A stretch of DNA of 64,000 bases from Ovis canadensis (lineage: Eukaryota; Chordata; Mammalia; Artiodactyla; Bovidae): NCBI RefSeq assembly GCF_042477335.2, contig NC_091260.1, positions 54,083,001 to 54,147,000 on the forward strand, read 5' to 3'. Shown piece by piece: positions 11,893 to 22,587 of the stretch. The number at the start of each line of letters is the position of its first letter. The first letter of the stretch is position 1. The position numbers and the translations under genes were made by a program. The notes under the pieces were generated by a model. The model saw only the letters and a program-made list of their open reading frames with translations, did no database searches and was not told the origin of the DNA.

Positions 11893-12165
11893 GCTGCTGC
11901 TAAGTCGCTGCAGTCATATCCGACTCTGTGCGACCCCCATAGATAGCAGCCCACCAGGCTCCGCTGTCCCTGGGATTCTCCAGGCAAGAACACTGGAGTG
12001 GGTTGCCATTTCCTTCTCCAATGCATGAAAGGGAAAAGTGAAAGTGAAGTCGCTGTCATATCCGATTCTTCCAGACCCGACCCCATGGACTGCAGCCTAC
12101 CAGGCTCCTCTGTCCATGGGATTTTCCAGGCAAGAGTACTGGAGTGGGGTGCCATCGCCTTCTCC
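11893..12165 (-). mobile_element. Bov-A2 dimeric SINE
   Basis: Reverse-orientation Bov-A2 with a (GCT)n tail at its left end and the AAAGTGAAAGTGAAG linker near 12033-12050. The second unit carries a short rearranged patch at 12051-12081. A diverged flanking pair, GAAGCTAGAATTTTG (left) and GAAGCTGTAATTTTG (right), may be its TSD. Confidence 0.88.
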
Positions 12166-13135
12166 TTTTTTTCCCATGAGAAGCTGTAATTTTGCCTCCT
12201 GAATTGCAAATGTTGTTTACTAGTTTTAATTTAAAATGTAAAGACTCGAGATAAAACATCTGCAAACAGGCTATCAGTTGGCAAATTTTAATGAATTGCC
12301 TTCCCCAAAATAAGTTTTGAGCAGCCAGGGGGCAGCAGGAGCGTGTCATGGAGTTTGAAATGGATAGACTGGAAGGCGAGTCTAGCGCACTCGGCAGTTT
12401 TGCAGAGAGCAGACGCAGGAAGCCGGGAGGTCCAGCTATCACGTTGCAGAGCAAAGGCCCACAGAGCTGGAGGAGGATGAGGTAAGGCCCCACTGTTGGT
12501 GCACATTCCGTCTTCTCCAGGCATCCCTCGGGAGGGCACATTCCTCATGGTCAAGTGGCTGAGCTGTTGACTTAAAAGATTCTTAGAATATTCTGTTCAG
12601 TACCCCAGTGGGTTTTTCTTGCCTTGGACACAATATCTTAATAACTAGGCAATGCCTTGGACTGTGGGACCTCCATAATAGTGAATAGGAAGACTTTCAT
12701 AACTCTGGGCCCCTATGCAGAGTTCCTGGGGCCTGGCAAGTCCCTTTAGGTCCCGTATCTGTTGATGTCTTTTTCCCATCCCAGAGAAGAGTGCTGGTCA
12801 CACCACCAAGTCACGGGCTAACTCTGCATTCTTTCTCATAAATTTTAGCTTCTGCAGAAAATTGGAAAATTGATTCTTGTTCATATAGAATCTTCAGTTT
12901 CTTTTTCAATTAAGTTTTTTTTTTTTTTAAGTTACTTATGGTCACCTCTCGGAAATCTAAATAATCAATAAAGATATCCCTCCATGAATGCAGCAGGCTC
13001 CCTGAGATTCTTTAAAGGTTTTGGATTACAACCAGTGGAAAGATGATGATGCAAAGAGAAGCTTTCCACATATACAGATGTAAGAAACAATCAACAGATT
13101 GAGATTTGACTGTGAGTTGTGAAAAGAAAGGGTCT
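12166..13135. other. Non-repeat region with a GC-richer core
   Basis: No interspersed repeat recognised. The part from about 12320 to 12540 is clearly GC-richer than its surroundings and has a CTCF-like motif at 12321-12339 and a GAG|GTAAGG splice-donor-like sequence at 12479-12487. Frames here are short and overlapping, and no protein family is recognisable. It could be an unrecorded non-coding exon, a regulatory patch, or chance. Confidence 0.4.
12321..12339 (+). promoter_or_regulatory. CTCF-like binding motif
   Basis: GCAGCCAGGGGGCAGCAGG matches the CTCF core pattern (NCCASYAGRKGGCRS) at 13 of 15 positions, including the invariant AG..GGC part. It lies in non-repeat DNA. Binding is inferred from the motif only. 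Confidence 0.3.
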
Positions 13136-13146
13136 AGAGGTGATCA

Positions 13147-13276
13147 TGGAGAAGGAAACAGCCACCCACTCCAGTGTTCTTGCCTGGAGAATCCCATGGA
13201 CAGCGGAGCCTGGTGGGCTGCCGTCTATGGCGTTGCACAGAGTCAGACACAACTGACACAAATTAGCAGCAGCAGC
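13147..13276 (+). mobile_element. Bov-A monomer SINE
   Basis: A single Bov-A unit ending in an (AGC)n tail, flanked by a perfect 11-bp TSD AGAGGTGATCA at 13136-13146 and 13277-13287. A monomeric copy rather than the commoner dimer. Confidence 0.9.
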
Positions 13277-13287
13277 AGAGGTGATCA

Positions 13288-14060
13288 ACTACTTCTCTCA
13301 TTAAGGGGCTGGTCACAAAACCCATCTGGACAGTCAGTTGGCAAGTGTATTTCAAAAAATTTCTCTCCTTTTCCTAATATCCTCTCTCCCTACCATCCCC
13401 ACTCAAAAAAAATACCCCAGCTGAAAATCTTCTTGGTAAAAGGAAAGAGAGAGGAAAAAGTCAGCCTAGGGTAGCAAGGCTATGCATTAGCCAAGCTGGA
13501 CACAAAGCGAAGATTGAAATTGCTCCTAGAAAAGATGTGAAAAGGTCCTTTACTGTTTACTGCAATATCATTGTGACTTGGTTGTGTTCTAATAGTCCCC
13601 TGGGGAAATGATAACTATAGATACAGTGCTCCATGGAGCAATGCTTCTGTTGTTCCCCTACTGCACAAGGCTTCTCAGAGATGGTGCCCTGGAGCTATAA
13701 CCCTCATTTCTTTGGAACATTCACAATCAACACTAAAGTGCTAGCAGATAAAGATCCCAGAGATATTGTGCTACTTTCTCAATGAAAATAAGTTGAGGCT
13801 ACGCTAAGTTCCATTGCAGAACAGAGCACAGTATAATACCTTCTTTGATGCATTTTTTCCTTCCACCATGGGCATGTAACATATGAATAGTCCCCAACAT
13901 ATGCGTGCTCTGCTCTTCCTCAGTTCTCTCGGGCCCTCTTCCATCCCATCTTCCTGTTCCGGTGCATAGCAGACAATAACCAGGCAGTGCTCTGTCCCTG
14001 CTGCCCCTGTGCATACTCCTACCCCGCGGGCTTACAGCAGCTGCAGCAGCAGTACTTTAA
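13288..14060. other. Non-repeat DNA
   Basis: No gene or interspersed repeat recognised. It ends with a short GCAGCTGCAGCAGCAG run (14037-14052) just before an L1 fragment. Confidence 0.45.
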
Positions 14061-14161
14061 TTTTTTTTAATTGGAAGATAAATTGATTTTCAATGTTGTG
14101 TTGGTTTCTGTCATATATCAACATGAATCAGCCATAGGTATAACATATGTCCCCTCCCTCA
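14061..14161 (-). mobile_element. Ruminant L1 3' UTR fragment
   Basis: Antisense copy of the ruminant L1 3' UTR end (TGTTGGTTTCTGTCATATAT, then CAACATGAATCAGCCATAGG). It shows the uninterrupted order of the 3' UTR segment that is disrupted in the L1 at 31912-32805. Confidence 0.8.
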
Positions 14162-14272
14162 GTACTCTTACTGATGACTGTCTTTTACAGACTCCCCTAC
14201 TCTCAGCTTCAGCTACATTCTCTCTTTTAATCCTCACACCAATCCTGTTGTTCTTACTTTCAACCACTAAGT

Positions 14273-14300
14273 GTTTTTTGTTTTTTGTTTTTTGTTTTTG
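14273..14300 (+). repeat. (GTTTTTT)n simple repeat
   Basis: About four tandem GTTTTTT units, last unit one T short. Confidence 0.85.
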
Positions 14301-14309
14301 TGTGGGGTG

Positions 14310-15205
14310 GGTATTTATTTTTTATTGAAATATAGTTGACATAATATATAGGTTTCAGGTGTATAACATAGTGATTCAATTTTTTTTTTTTACTCCTTCA
14401 ACAAATTCACTTTATTTTTTTATATTTCTATTTTTTTTAATTTTTATTTTATATTGGCTCAGACAGTAAAGAATCTGCCCACAATGCAGAAGACCCAGGT
14501 TTTATCCCTAGATTGGGAAGATCCCCTGGAGAAGGGAATGACAACCCACTCCAGTATTCTTGCCTGGCGAATTCTGTGGACAGAGGAGCCTGGTGAGTTG
14601 CAGTCCATGGGGTCACAAAGAGTTGGACATTACTGAGAACCTAACACACACAGCCAATTAACAATGTTGTGATAGTTTCAGGTAGACAGTAGAGGTACTC
14701 AGCCATATACATACATATATTCATTCTCCCCCAAACTCCTCTCCCACCCAGGCTGCCACACAACATTGAGCAGAGTTCCCTGTGCTATACAGTAGGTCCT
14801 TGTTGGTTATCCATTTTAAATATAGCAGAATATACATGTTGATCCCAAACTCCCTAACCATCTCATTCATCCATTCTTCCCTCCTGGCGAGAAGTTCATT
14901 CTCTAAGTCTGTGGATCATCAAATGATTTTTATGCTTTACTTTGTTGATAATGGTTTATCAGAATGACTGATTTACAGATACTGAACCATCTTTGCATCC
15001 CTGAAATAAATCCTACTTGATAATGGTATATGATGCTTTTGATGTATTGTTGAAATCAGTTTGTTAATATTTTGTTAAGGATTTTTTTCATCTATGTTCA
15101 TCAGGGACGAATTTCTCTTTTTGTTTGTTTGTGGTGCCTTTGTCTGGTTTTGGTATTAGGGTAATACTGCCTTTATAGAATGAGTTTGGAAATGCTCCTT
15201 CTTCA
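14310..15205 (-). mobile_element. L1 3' UTR and ORF2 fragments, antisense
   Basis: Antisense L1. A first 3' UTR piece (GTTGACATAATATATAGG, 14334-14351) is followed by a second 3' UTR copy interrupted by Bov-tA (14456-14652). It continues with TGTGCTATACAGTAGGTCC (14781-14799) and, from about 14925, ORF2 sequence ('aaccatctttgcatccctgaaataaatcc', 'ttgtctggttttggtattagggtaat'). At least two partial L1 copies are joined here. Confidence 0.8.
14456..14652 (+). mobile_element. Bov-tA SINE
   Basis: The tRNA-like head lacks its first ~14 bases (starts GGCTCAGACAGTAAAG) and is followed by the usual body ending in ACACACACAG. Inserted in antisense L1. No clean TSD. Confidence 0.88.
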
Positions 15206-15214
15206 CGTCTATAT

Positions 15215-15370
15215 GGCAAAGATTTTGTCATTTTACAGATGAAAAAAAATTAAGTCATAGAAGTAAAGGGAACAATTTGTCCAGAATTACAATTAGTCCA
15301 GAATGTAAATACAAGACAATTTAGATTTCAAATCATTGCTCTTCCCATCAGCTTGCACCGGACTATTCAC
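15215..15370 (-). mobile_element. Possible MIR SINE
   Basis: CATTTTACAGATGAAAAAAAAT followed by GTCATAGAAGTAAAGGGAAC resembles reverse MIR ('ccattttacagatgaggaaact'). Confidence 0.5.
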
Positions 15371-15455
15371 ACACTCAGCTCTTCCTTTCTTTTATACATC
15401 TCCAGCTCACTCATTAAGCATGTTCTCTTTTTTCAATTAATTTTATTGAAGTTGA

Positions 15456-16517
15456 CTATGTGGATCACAATAAACTGTGGAAAATTCTGAAAGAGATGGG
15501 AATACGAGACCACCTAACCTGCCTCTTGAGAAATCTGTATGCAGGTCAGGAAGCAACAGTTAGAACTGGACATGGAACAACAGACTGGTTCCAAATAGGA
15601 AAAGAAGTACGTCAAGGCTGTATATTGTCACCCTGCTTATTGAACTTATATGCAGAGTACATCATGAGAAATGCTGGACTGGAAGAAACACAAGCTGGAA
15701 TCAAGATTGCCGGGAGAAATATCAATCACCTCAGATATGCAGATGACACCACTCTTATGGCAGAAAGTGAAGAGGAGCTTAAAAGCCTCTTGATGAAAGT
15801 GAAAGAGGAGAGCAAAAAAGTTGGCTTAAAGCTCAACATTCAGAAAATGAAGATCATGGCATCTGGTCCCATCACTTCATGGGAAATAGATGGGGAAACA
15901 GTGGAAATAGTGTCAGACTTTATTTTTTTAGGCTCCAAAATCCCTGCAGATGGTGATTGCAGCCATGAAATTAAAAGACGCTTACTCCTTGGAAGAAAAG
16001 TTATGACCAACCTAGATAGTATATTCAAAAGCAGAGACATTACTTTGCCGACTAAGGTCCGTCTAGTCAAGGCTATGGTTTTTCCAGTGGTCATGTATGG
16101 ATGTGAGAGTTGGACTGTGAAGAAAGCTGAGCGCCGAAGAATTGATGCTTTTGAAGTATGGTGTTGGAGAAGACTCTTGAGAGTCCCTTGGACTGCAAGG
16201 AGATCCAACCAGTCCATTCTGAAGGAGATCAGCCCTGGGATTTCTTTGGAAGGAATGATGCTAAAGCTGAAGCTCCAGTACTTTGGCCACCTCATGCGAA
16301 GAGTTGACTCATTGGAAAAAACTGTGAAGCTGGGAGGGATTGGGGGCAGGAGGAGAAGGGGATGACCGAGGATGAGATGGCTGGATGGCATCACGGACTC
16401 GATGGACGTGAGTCTGAGTGAACTCTGGGAGATGGTGATGAACAGGAAGGCCTGGCGTGCTAAGATTCATGGGGTTGCAAAGAGTCGGACACAACTGAGT
16501 GACTGAACTGAACTGAG
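15456..16517 (+). mobile_element. BovB LINE, 5'-truncated, young-looking
   Basis: A 1062-bp BovB beginning inside the reverse-transcriptase domain and ending GACTGAACTGAACTGAG. It is inserted in an antisense L1 3' UTR (15431-15455 and 16524-16692) with TSD AGTTGA at 15450-15455 and 16518-16523. Confidence 0.9.
15460..16365 (+). pseudogene. BovB ORF fragment, RT motifs B-C to C-terminus
   Basis: The longest clean LINE frame in the window: 301 codons with no internal break. It starts just after motif A (DHNKLWKILKEMG), contains motif B (VRQGCILSPCLLNLYAEY), an intact motif C (RYADDTTLMAE), the LGSKIPADGDCSHEIK block and the CESWTVKKAERRR connection domain. It stops at GGA TGA where other copies read GGA CGA, a CpG-type C-to-T change. 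It lacks the endonuclease domain and RT motif A, so it is inert. Confidence 0.88.
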
Positions 16518-16523
16518 AGTTGA

Positions 16524-16692
16524 TTTACAATGCCATGTTAATTTCTGCTGTACTGCAAAACTACTCAGTTATATATACATATATATTTTTTCATATTCTT
16601 TTCTGCTATAGTTTGTCACAGGATATTGAATATAGTTGCAAGTGCTATACAGTAGGATCTTGTTTATCTATTTGATAAATAATAGCTTGCAT
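16524..16692 (-). mobile_element. L1 3' UTR, antisense, host of the BovB
   Basis: TTTACAATGCCATGTTAATTTC, then GTGCTATACAGTAGGATCTTG, is the antisense L1 3' UTR. Its T-rich left end is at 15431-15455, on the other side of the BovB insertion. Confidence 0.8.
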
Positions 16693-17883
16693 CAAGCATG
16701 CTGTCTTTTTAAGCCACACTTTCTGTGACCCCTTTCTCTTTGCTTCCTCTTGCCCATTTTCGTGTTAAAAAATCTTTTAAACATGTTAAAAAAAATTTTC
16801 CCAATCATTTTTTTCTTGACTTGTTTGATATGTGAAAAAGTAGTAGTAGGCAGGTACCTATCAAATGAAACAAAAGTTGTGCCTTTACAAGTAAAATGTA
16901 GACATAATAAGCAACACCACTATTCAAGGATTTAGGAATATCCAAAATTCCTCCAGAATTTCTACAGGAATGTGTATCCATTTTCTCTTTCTCAAATGAA
17001 ACATTTTTTTTTCCCTTAACCATCAGCAGTAAACAGTGCTATTTTCAGTTTGATCTAGTTTTCACTCTAAAATTGGAATGTTTGGAGTTGAAGAGACTTT
17101 TCCAGGCTGACCTGGGAACCCAAACACAAAACATGCTATGGAAAGCCAGGAAAAGGAAGCTCTGATTAAGTCAGGACAACAGTCTCCCCTCTCCCATAAC
17201 CTTATTCATCAAAGGGTTGTGGCTTATTTTTTTCACGAGGGTAATTATCTCAATGTGTTTATCCTCCTATACCATTCAGTTGCCTGCCTGCTTGATCAAT
17301 GAATGCATTATTCATATTCCTTCCCTTAGTTTCTTGTTATTCTTCATTATTTCAGTCTCACTGTCAATTGTCCACACAGCATAAAGTGGGTACATGACGT
17401 TTTTGGGTAATTGAGAGATGAGATGAGATCCAGGATTTTACTTCTCGTATCTTGACTCATTCCTTAGTTTAGTGTTAGGAAGACATGCTTTGGTGTCCTT
17501 AGAAACTACATTTTACCCTAAATATATTTTTATTAAAAGTCTCATTTATTTATAAATTCAGTGTCTACCTTTTGGGCCCTTTCTGTGGTGTGCCAAATGG
17601 TCCTTGCTCAGAAATAGAGTCCTGACCTAGGATTTATGAAAACTGGATCTGATTTTGTGTTAAAACCATTTGTGTGACCTTGGGCAATAAAATAATTCTG
17701 TAATCCTCCCTACGAGTGAGACACAGTTACTTTCCTCAAAGAGAACTTGGCACCGTGAACTTTCATTTGTTTCAGCCTCTGCCCTCATACTAAAACAGCT
17801 TATACTTTATGTGGGGAGATTAAATGCAGACAGAAAAAAAAACGGAGGACAAGTCAATGCAAACTATAATCAAATAAATATTG
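16693..17883. other. Mostly non-repeat DNA
   Basis: No gene seen. A weak MIR-like stretch in sense orientation lies at about 17622-17710 (AACCATTTGTGTGACCTTGG, then AATAAAATAATTCTGTAA). The rest shows no family I recognise. Confidence 0.45.
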
Positions 17884-18531
17884 TCACGTATCTAAGTTCA
17901 GTACAGTTCAGTCGCTCAGTCGTGTCCTGCTGGGATCCAGCCCCGGTGGATCCAGGGTGATTCAAAGGTGGGGACAGAGTCGGCGTCCTTGGAAAAATAC
18001 ATATTTAATTACAGATATATAGAGAGATTAGAAACGGATAGTGTATCAGGAAAATTAGTGGAGAAAAAGAGGCTGAATAACTTGGTTTATATGGAATAGC
18101 ATCCATGCTCCAGATGGGAATTCAGCCAGAGAAATGGGGAGCAAGAAAGAAAAGACATGGGGGAATCAGTCTTTCCAGAAACTGATCCCGATTTCTTTAT
18201 TTTTAAGTTTGCTTATATACCTTTTGTTACACATAGGGATGAATACAGAGTCACATGGGGGTCAGCAGTCCTGACCTTTATCAAAATCAGGTACTTCACA
18301 TATATGTATAAAAAAAAGGTCTTAAGGGTTTTACATCATCTTCTGGGCATGAGACCTGCTGACATTTTACGACCCTTTCTTTCTAATAACGAAAAAACTC
18401 ATTTTTTCCAAGGGTGATTTTTCTTAAACCAGGCACCACCCTCCAAATAAAGTTACATTCCTATAGGGTGAGGGTGTAGTGAGTTACAGTCAAGAAAGGA
18501 ATTTATTTAACCCAAGGTTAACATGATTAAT

Positions 18532-18593
18532 CTTAAAGGTTAATACTTATTTCTCCTATATGCTTAAAGGTTAATACTTATTTCTCCTATATG
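18532..18593. repeat. Perfect 31-bp tandem duplication within the LTR
   Basis: The unit starting CTTAAAGGTTAATAC and ending CTCCTATATG occurs twice in direct contact (18532-18562, 18563-18593) with no difference. Confidence 0.95.
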
Positions 18594-18612
18594 CTAGTTA
18601 TATTCATTATAA

Positions 18613-19345
18613 GGACAGGGAATATGGAGATTTAGCAGCAAACATCAGCCCAACAAACGAAAATCCTTTCCCCAATGTTCCCCTTAAGATCTATTTAGTC
18701 TTAAGATAGTGATAGTTACATTTGTGCATAGGAAGGACACAGTGATTTATAACAAAGTACAGTGATCTATTGCAAAAGAGAAAATCCATTAACTCAAAAA
18801 GTCTAGTATTGCTAACCTTAAAAACTACTATATTTCCTTTTCTATATTCCAAATACATTGATTAATATATTCCCAGGTGCCTAAGGATATGGAGGCCTGG
18901 CGGCAATCATTGACTCAACAATGAGAAAAGCCCTATGCTAATTAAGATTCTCAAAATACTCCAAAACTCTGTGCTGTTCATGGTTGAGAGGTAGTAAACA
19001 ATCATGTGCTGTAGTGGCAGGAGTATGGATAATCCTGTCACACAAGCTAGTCTGTCAGCAGAGAGGTTTGACCTGAGACACCCTTGTCACACCCAGGGCA
19101 GGGAATTAGCAGCAATTATTGGCACAACAAATGAAAAAACCCTTCACCAATATAATTCCTAACCAACCCACTATACTGACAATTTCCAACTTCCCAAAGG
19201 AATTTGCCTTTAGTAAGTCTAAAACATCTTGTGCCTCTCAGGTTGGGAGGCTGTAAACAATCACATGTGGCCGGACGAACCTATACAGGTGGGCTAGATA
19301 ACCTTCATAGGAGTCCGTAAGCTGAAACACTCTTGTCATGCCCAG
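18613..19345. repeat. Degenerate ~205-275 bp repeats within the LTR
   Basis: Three diverged blocks start near 18613, 18888 and 19094. Each opens with a GGGAAT..AGCAGCAA..AT..CAACAA..GAAAA pattern. The last two also share GTAAACAATCA(T/C)(A)TG and CTTGTCA(C/T)(A/G)CCCAGG ends. They look like old internal tandem duplications of one LTR segment. Confidence 0.7.
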
Positions 19346-20516
19346 GAATTTTTATTGACTTGGAGCTGCACGTTTACTCCTTCTCCGAGAGAAATGGTGA
19401 TGGGGGAGAGCCCCCTGTAAAGTCAGAGGTGTAGGTGAGAGCATGAAACAGACTCTAGTTTGGGGGGTAGATGCTCGGGAACAGGGGGTTTCCTGAGGCT
19501 TGATCACGCCTTTGCGTATGCCAAGCCTTCTTCCTCATGACCTTTGCCATGGGCAGAGTTCCTCACGCTGGCCCCAAGCAGTGTTCAACCTTTGCGACCC
19601 CATGGACAGCAGCACACCAGGCCTCCTGGTCCATTACCAACTCCTGGAGTTTACCCAAACTCATGTCCATTGAGTCAGTGATGCCATCCAACCATTGCAT
19701 CCTCTGTCGTCCCCTTCTCCTCCTGCCTTCAATCTTTCTCAGCATCAGGGTCTTTTCAAATGAGTCAGTTCTTCACATCAGCTGGCCAAAGTATTGGAGT
19801 TTCAGCTTCAACATCAGTCCTTCCAATGAACACTCAGGACTGATCTCCTTTAGGATGGACTGGTTGGATCTCCTTGCAGTCCAAGGGACTCTCAAGGGTC
19901 GTCTCCATGCCACAGTTCAAAAGCATCAATTCTTTGGTGCTCAGCTTTCTTTATAGTCCAACTTTCACATCCATACATGACTACTGGGAAAACCATAGCC
20001 TTTACTAGATGGACCTTTGTTGGCAACGTAATGTCTCTGCTTTTTAATATGCTGTCTAGGTTGGTCATAACTTTCCTTCCAAGGAGTAAGCATGTTTTAA
20101 TTTCATGGCTGCAATCACCATCTGCAGTGATTTTGGAGCCCCCCAAAACAAAGTCTGACACTGTTTCCACTGTTTCCCCATCTATTTGCCATGAACTGAT
20201 GGGGCCAGATGTCATGATCTTAGTTTTCTGAATGTTGAGTTTTAAGCCAACTTTTCACTCTCCTTTTTCACTTTCAAGAGGCTCTTTAGTTCTTCTTCAC
20301 TTTCTGCCATAGGGATGGTGTCATCTGCATATCTGAGGTTATTGATATTTCTCCCAGCAATCCTGATTCCAGCTTGTGCTTCATCCAGCCCAATGTTTCT
20401 CATGTATCTAAAAATGCTATCAAAAGTCAGAAAATGGATATTCATGTAGACAAACATTGTTGGCAATGATTTAATGGAGCAGAAGTGGTTAAGATGAGTC
20501 TAAGAACATGGATAGG

Positions 20517-20900
20517 TGTGTTAGTCTGCTCCAGCCATCATAACAAAGCACCATATATACTGGGTAGCTTAAACAACAGGAATTTATTTCTCACAAATCC
20601 AGAAGCTAGATCAAGGTGCCAGCTGATTTAGCTCCAGATAAAGTCAATCTTCCTGGCTTGTAGCTTTCTCGATGTGTGCTCACATGACCTTTGCTGGGTG
20701 CTTGAGCAAGAACGGAAAGAGAGAGCAAGTTCTCTGTTGTCACTACTTATAAGGACCAGTCCAGTGGGATTATGACCTTTATGAGCTAGTTTAATCTTAA
20801 TCACTTCTTTAGAGGCGCCTTCTCCAAATATAGCCACACTTCATGCTAGGGTTTCAACATATGAATCTGGCAGGGGGTCACAAACATTCATTCCATAGCA
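20517..20900 (-). mobile_element. MLT1-type (ERVL-MaLR) LTR
   Basis: A 384-bp TG...CA unit: TGTGTTAGTCTGCTCC at the left, GGGTAGCTTAAACAACAGGAATTTATTTCTCAC, GACCTTTATGAGCTAG and CATTCCATAGCA at the right. It matches the antisense of MLT1 LTRs along its length. The 5-bp TSD is ATAGG (20512-20516) and GTAGG (20901-20905), one mismatch. Confidence 0.85.
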
Positions 20901-21146
20901 GTAGGATATGACCAAAGAATGTGGGGAAAAGTGATCTGAACCAAGAAAAATAAGGAGTTAGGGAAAGCATATATATATATAAATGACAATTTTTAGAGTT
21001 TGATTATAGTTTGCATTGACTTGTTCTCTGGTTTTTGTTATGTGCATTTAATCTCCCCACATAAAGTATGGCATTAATTATTTCTAAACAAATAGCTATT
21101 GAGCACTTGCTCAGGGCCATGCACTGTTCCTGGCATATGGGCCACC

Positions 21147-21344
21147 CTCATGGGGTCACTGAGTGTTGGACACAACTGAGCAGCTTCACTTTCACTTTTC
21201 ACTTTCATGCATTGGAGAAGGAAATGGCAACCCTCTCCAGTGTTCTTTCCTGGAGAATCCCGGGGACAACAGAGCCAGGTGGGCTGCTGTCTGGAGTCGC
21301 ACAGAGTCGGACACGACTGAAGTGACTTAGCAGCAGGAGCAGCA
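21147..21344 (+). mobile_element. Bov-A2 SINE, 5'-truncated
   Basis: The end of the first unit, the CTTCACTTTCACTTTTCAC linker and a full second unit ending in an AGCAG-type tail. Diverged (for example GGGACAACAGAGCC). Confidence 0.85.
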
Positions 21345-22325
21345 TGGAGTTATTTCCAGCAAATGGCAACACACATATACATATTAAGGCAATTATTTAG
21401 AAATGTTATCAGATGTGAGTACTATGAAGCCAAGAAGAAAGTCAAGCCAGAGATGGGAGTCAAGGGTAGACATGGTGAAGGGGAGAGCTGAGATGTTGCA
21501 TTAGGGTGGGCAACCTAGGCTTCCTGAAAAGAAGAGCACTGAGCGAAGATGAGGCTGATAGTGAAGCGCATAAGTCAAGGGAAGTGTTCCAGACAGAGGG
21601 AAGATAACATGAAAGCCTGAAAAGCAGACAATTCTTGACATTCAAGAAAGAATGAAGACGCCAGTGTGGCCAGAGGGGAGTGAGTGAGGGCAGGGTGTGA
21701 GACGGTCAGAACGGGTCTCAGCCACTGAAAGGACTTTGCGAGCCAATGCAGGGTTTGAGCCAACAAGATCCAGCTCTTTCAAGGCTCACTGTAGCTGATG
21801 CACCTAGAGTTAGGAGCTGGGAGGCCACTAATTTTTTATTGCATTAACCAGACTGGACATAATGGTGCTTCAGACCAAGGTGGTTGTAAGGCCGTGGGAG
21901 CAGTGATCTGATTCTGGATGTATGTTGACAGTGATGCCAAGAGAACTGGCTGTGATTTTGCGTATGATATTTACATACAGCACTAGGCTCATCTCCCTGT
22001 AGTCAGAGCACTTCTACCTCCCTACTCCCACTCCACTGCTGTTACTTTGCAGGTGGGAAATGCAGGACTCAGAGAACCTCACTGAGTTATCAGAGGTCTT
22101 TGTTAAAGGATTAAGAACCAGAATTGTTTCTGTTTGCAATATAAATATACATGTAAGTTCATCTTACCTTGGTTTAGTGTTCTCTATGCTGTTAAATATG
22201 AAAGATCCTCAATCACTTCTTGAAAAAGTGCAGCTCAACTCTCCCTATTTCCCTTTTTTCCATTTATTTTTCTCCCAAGCAGTTGCCAACATCACACATG
22301 TACTTGTATATTTATCATCTATCTC
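21345..22325. other. Mostly non-repeat DNA with one possible old repeat
   Basis: The part at about 21520-21960 ('ggccagaggggagtgagtgaggg', 'gatctgattctggatgta') resembles a common ancient mammalian repeat that I cannot name with confidence. Elsewhere I see nothing. A 93-codon frame at 22060 has no motif. Confidence 0.35.
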
Positions 22326-22432
22326 CCACACTAGAATATAAGCAGCAGTTTTTCTCACTTGTTCATTGCTGTATCTCTCCAGCCTGGAAAAGTGCCTGGT
22401 AGATGTAAATTGGTATTAAATGAATGTGCTCA
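22326..22432 (+). mobile_element. Probable L2 3' end
   Basis: CACTAGAATATAAGCAGCAG, then CACTTGTTCATTGCTGTATCTC, then GTGCCTGGTAGATG, then TTAAATGAATG. This matches the order of the conserved L2 3' end. Confidence 0.6.
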
Positions 22433-22450
22433 TGCCTGACTGTGTGGAAT

Positions 22451-22528
22451 AAAGAAGGAGCAGGGGTGGAGAAGAGAATGAAAGAAGAGAGGAGGGGAAG
22501 GAGAGGAGGAGGAGAAAGAAAAGGAAAT
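22451..22528 (+). repeat. Purine-rich tract
   Basis: A nearly pure A/G run of about 78 bases with GGA and GAAA repeats (few pyrimidines). A possible triplex-forming or GA-rich low-complexity tract. Confidence 0.8.
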
Positions 22529-22587
22529 TAAGCGACAAAGCTGCTTTAGAAGCACACATTCCTCAGTACTAAGAGACTCAGGAAATT

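Larger units (their letters stand above)
17928..19580 (-). mobile_element. Solo LTR of a ruminant ERV2-type endogenous retrovirus
   Basis: A 1653-bp TG...CA-bounded unit (TGCTGGGATCC at the left, CCCCAAGCA at the right) inserted in BovB. The 6-bp TSD is GTGTCC (17922-17927) and GTGTTC (19581-19586), one mismatch. Six-bp TSDs are usual for class II retroviruses. Minus orientation is inferred from an AATAAA at 19356-19351 and from the GGATCC-rich U5-like end. No retroviral gene is present on either side, so it is a solo LTR from LTR-LTR recombination. A polyadenylation signal only ~225 bp from the U3 end is odd; see findings. Confidence 0.88.
17896..20399 (-). mobile_element. BovB LINE 3' fragment split by a solo LTR
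   Basis: The BovB parts are 17896-17927 and 19587-20399, in reverse orientation, separated by the LTR. The whole is flanked by a 12-bp TSD, TCACGTATCTAA (17884-17895) and TCATGTATCTAA (20400-20411), one mismatch at a CpG. The coding part (19892-20466) covers the C-terminal ORF up to the YADDTIPMAE motif. Confidence 0.9.

Noticed and set aside
15460-16365. 301-codon open frame as a possible host gene
   Set aside because: It is the C-terminal half of BovB reverse transcriptase inside a 5'-truncated LINE with its own TSD.
17928-19580. Remaining retroviral genes next to the LTR
   Set aside because: BovB sequence continues directly on both sides of the LTR, so no internal proviral sequence remains.
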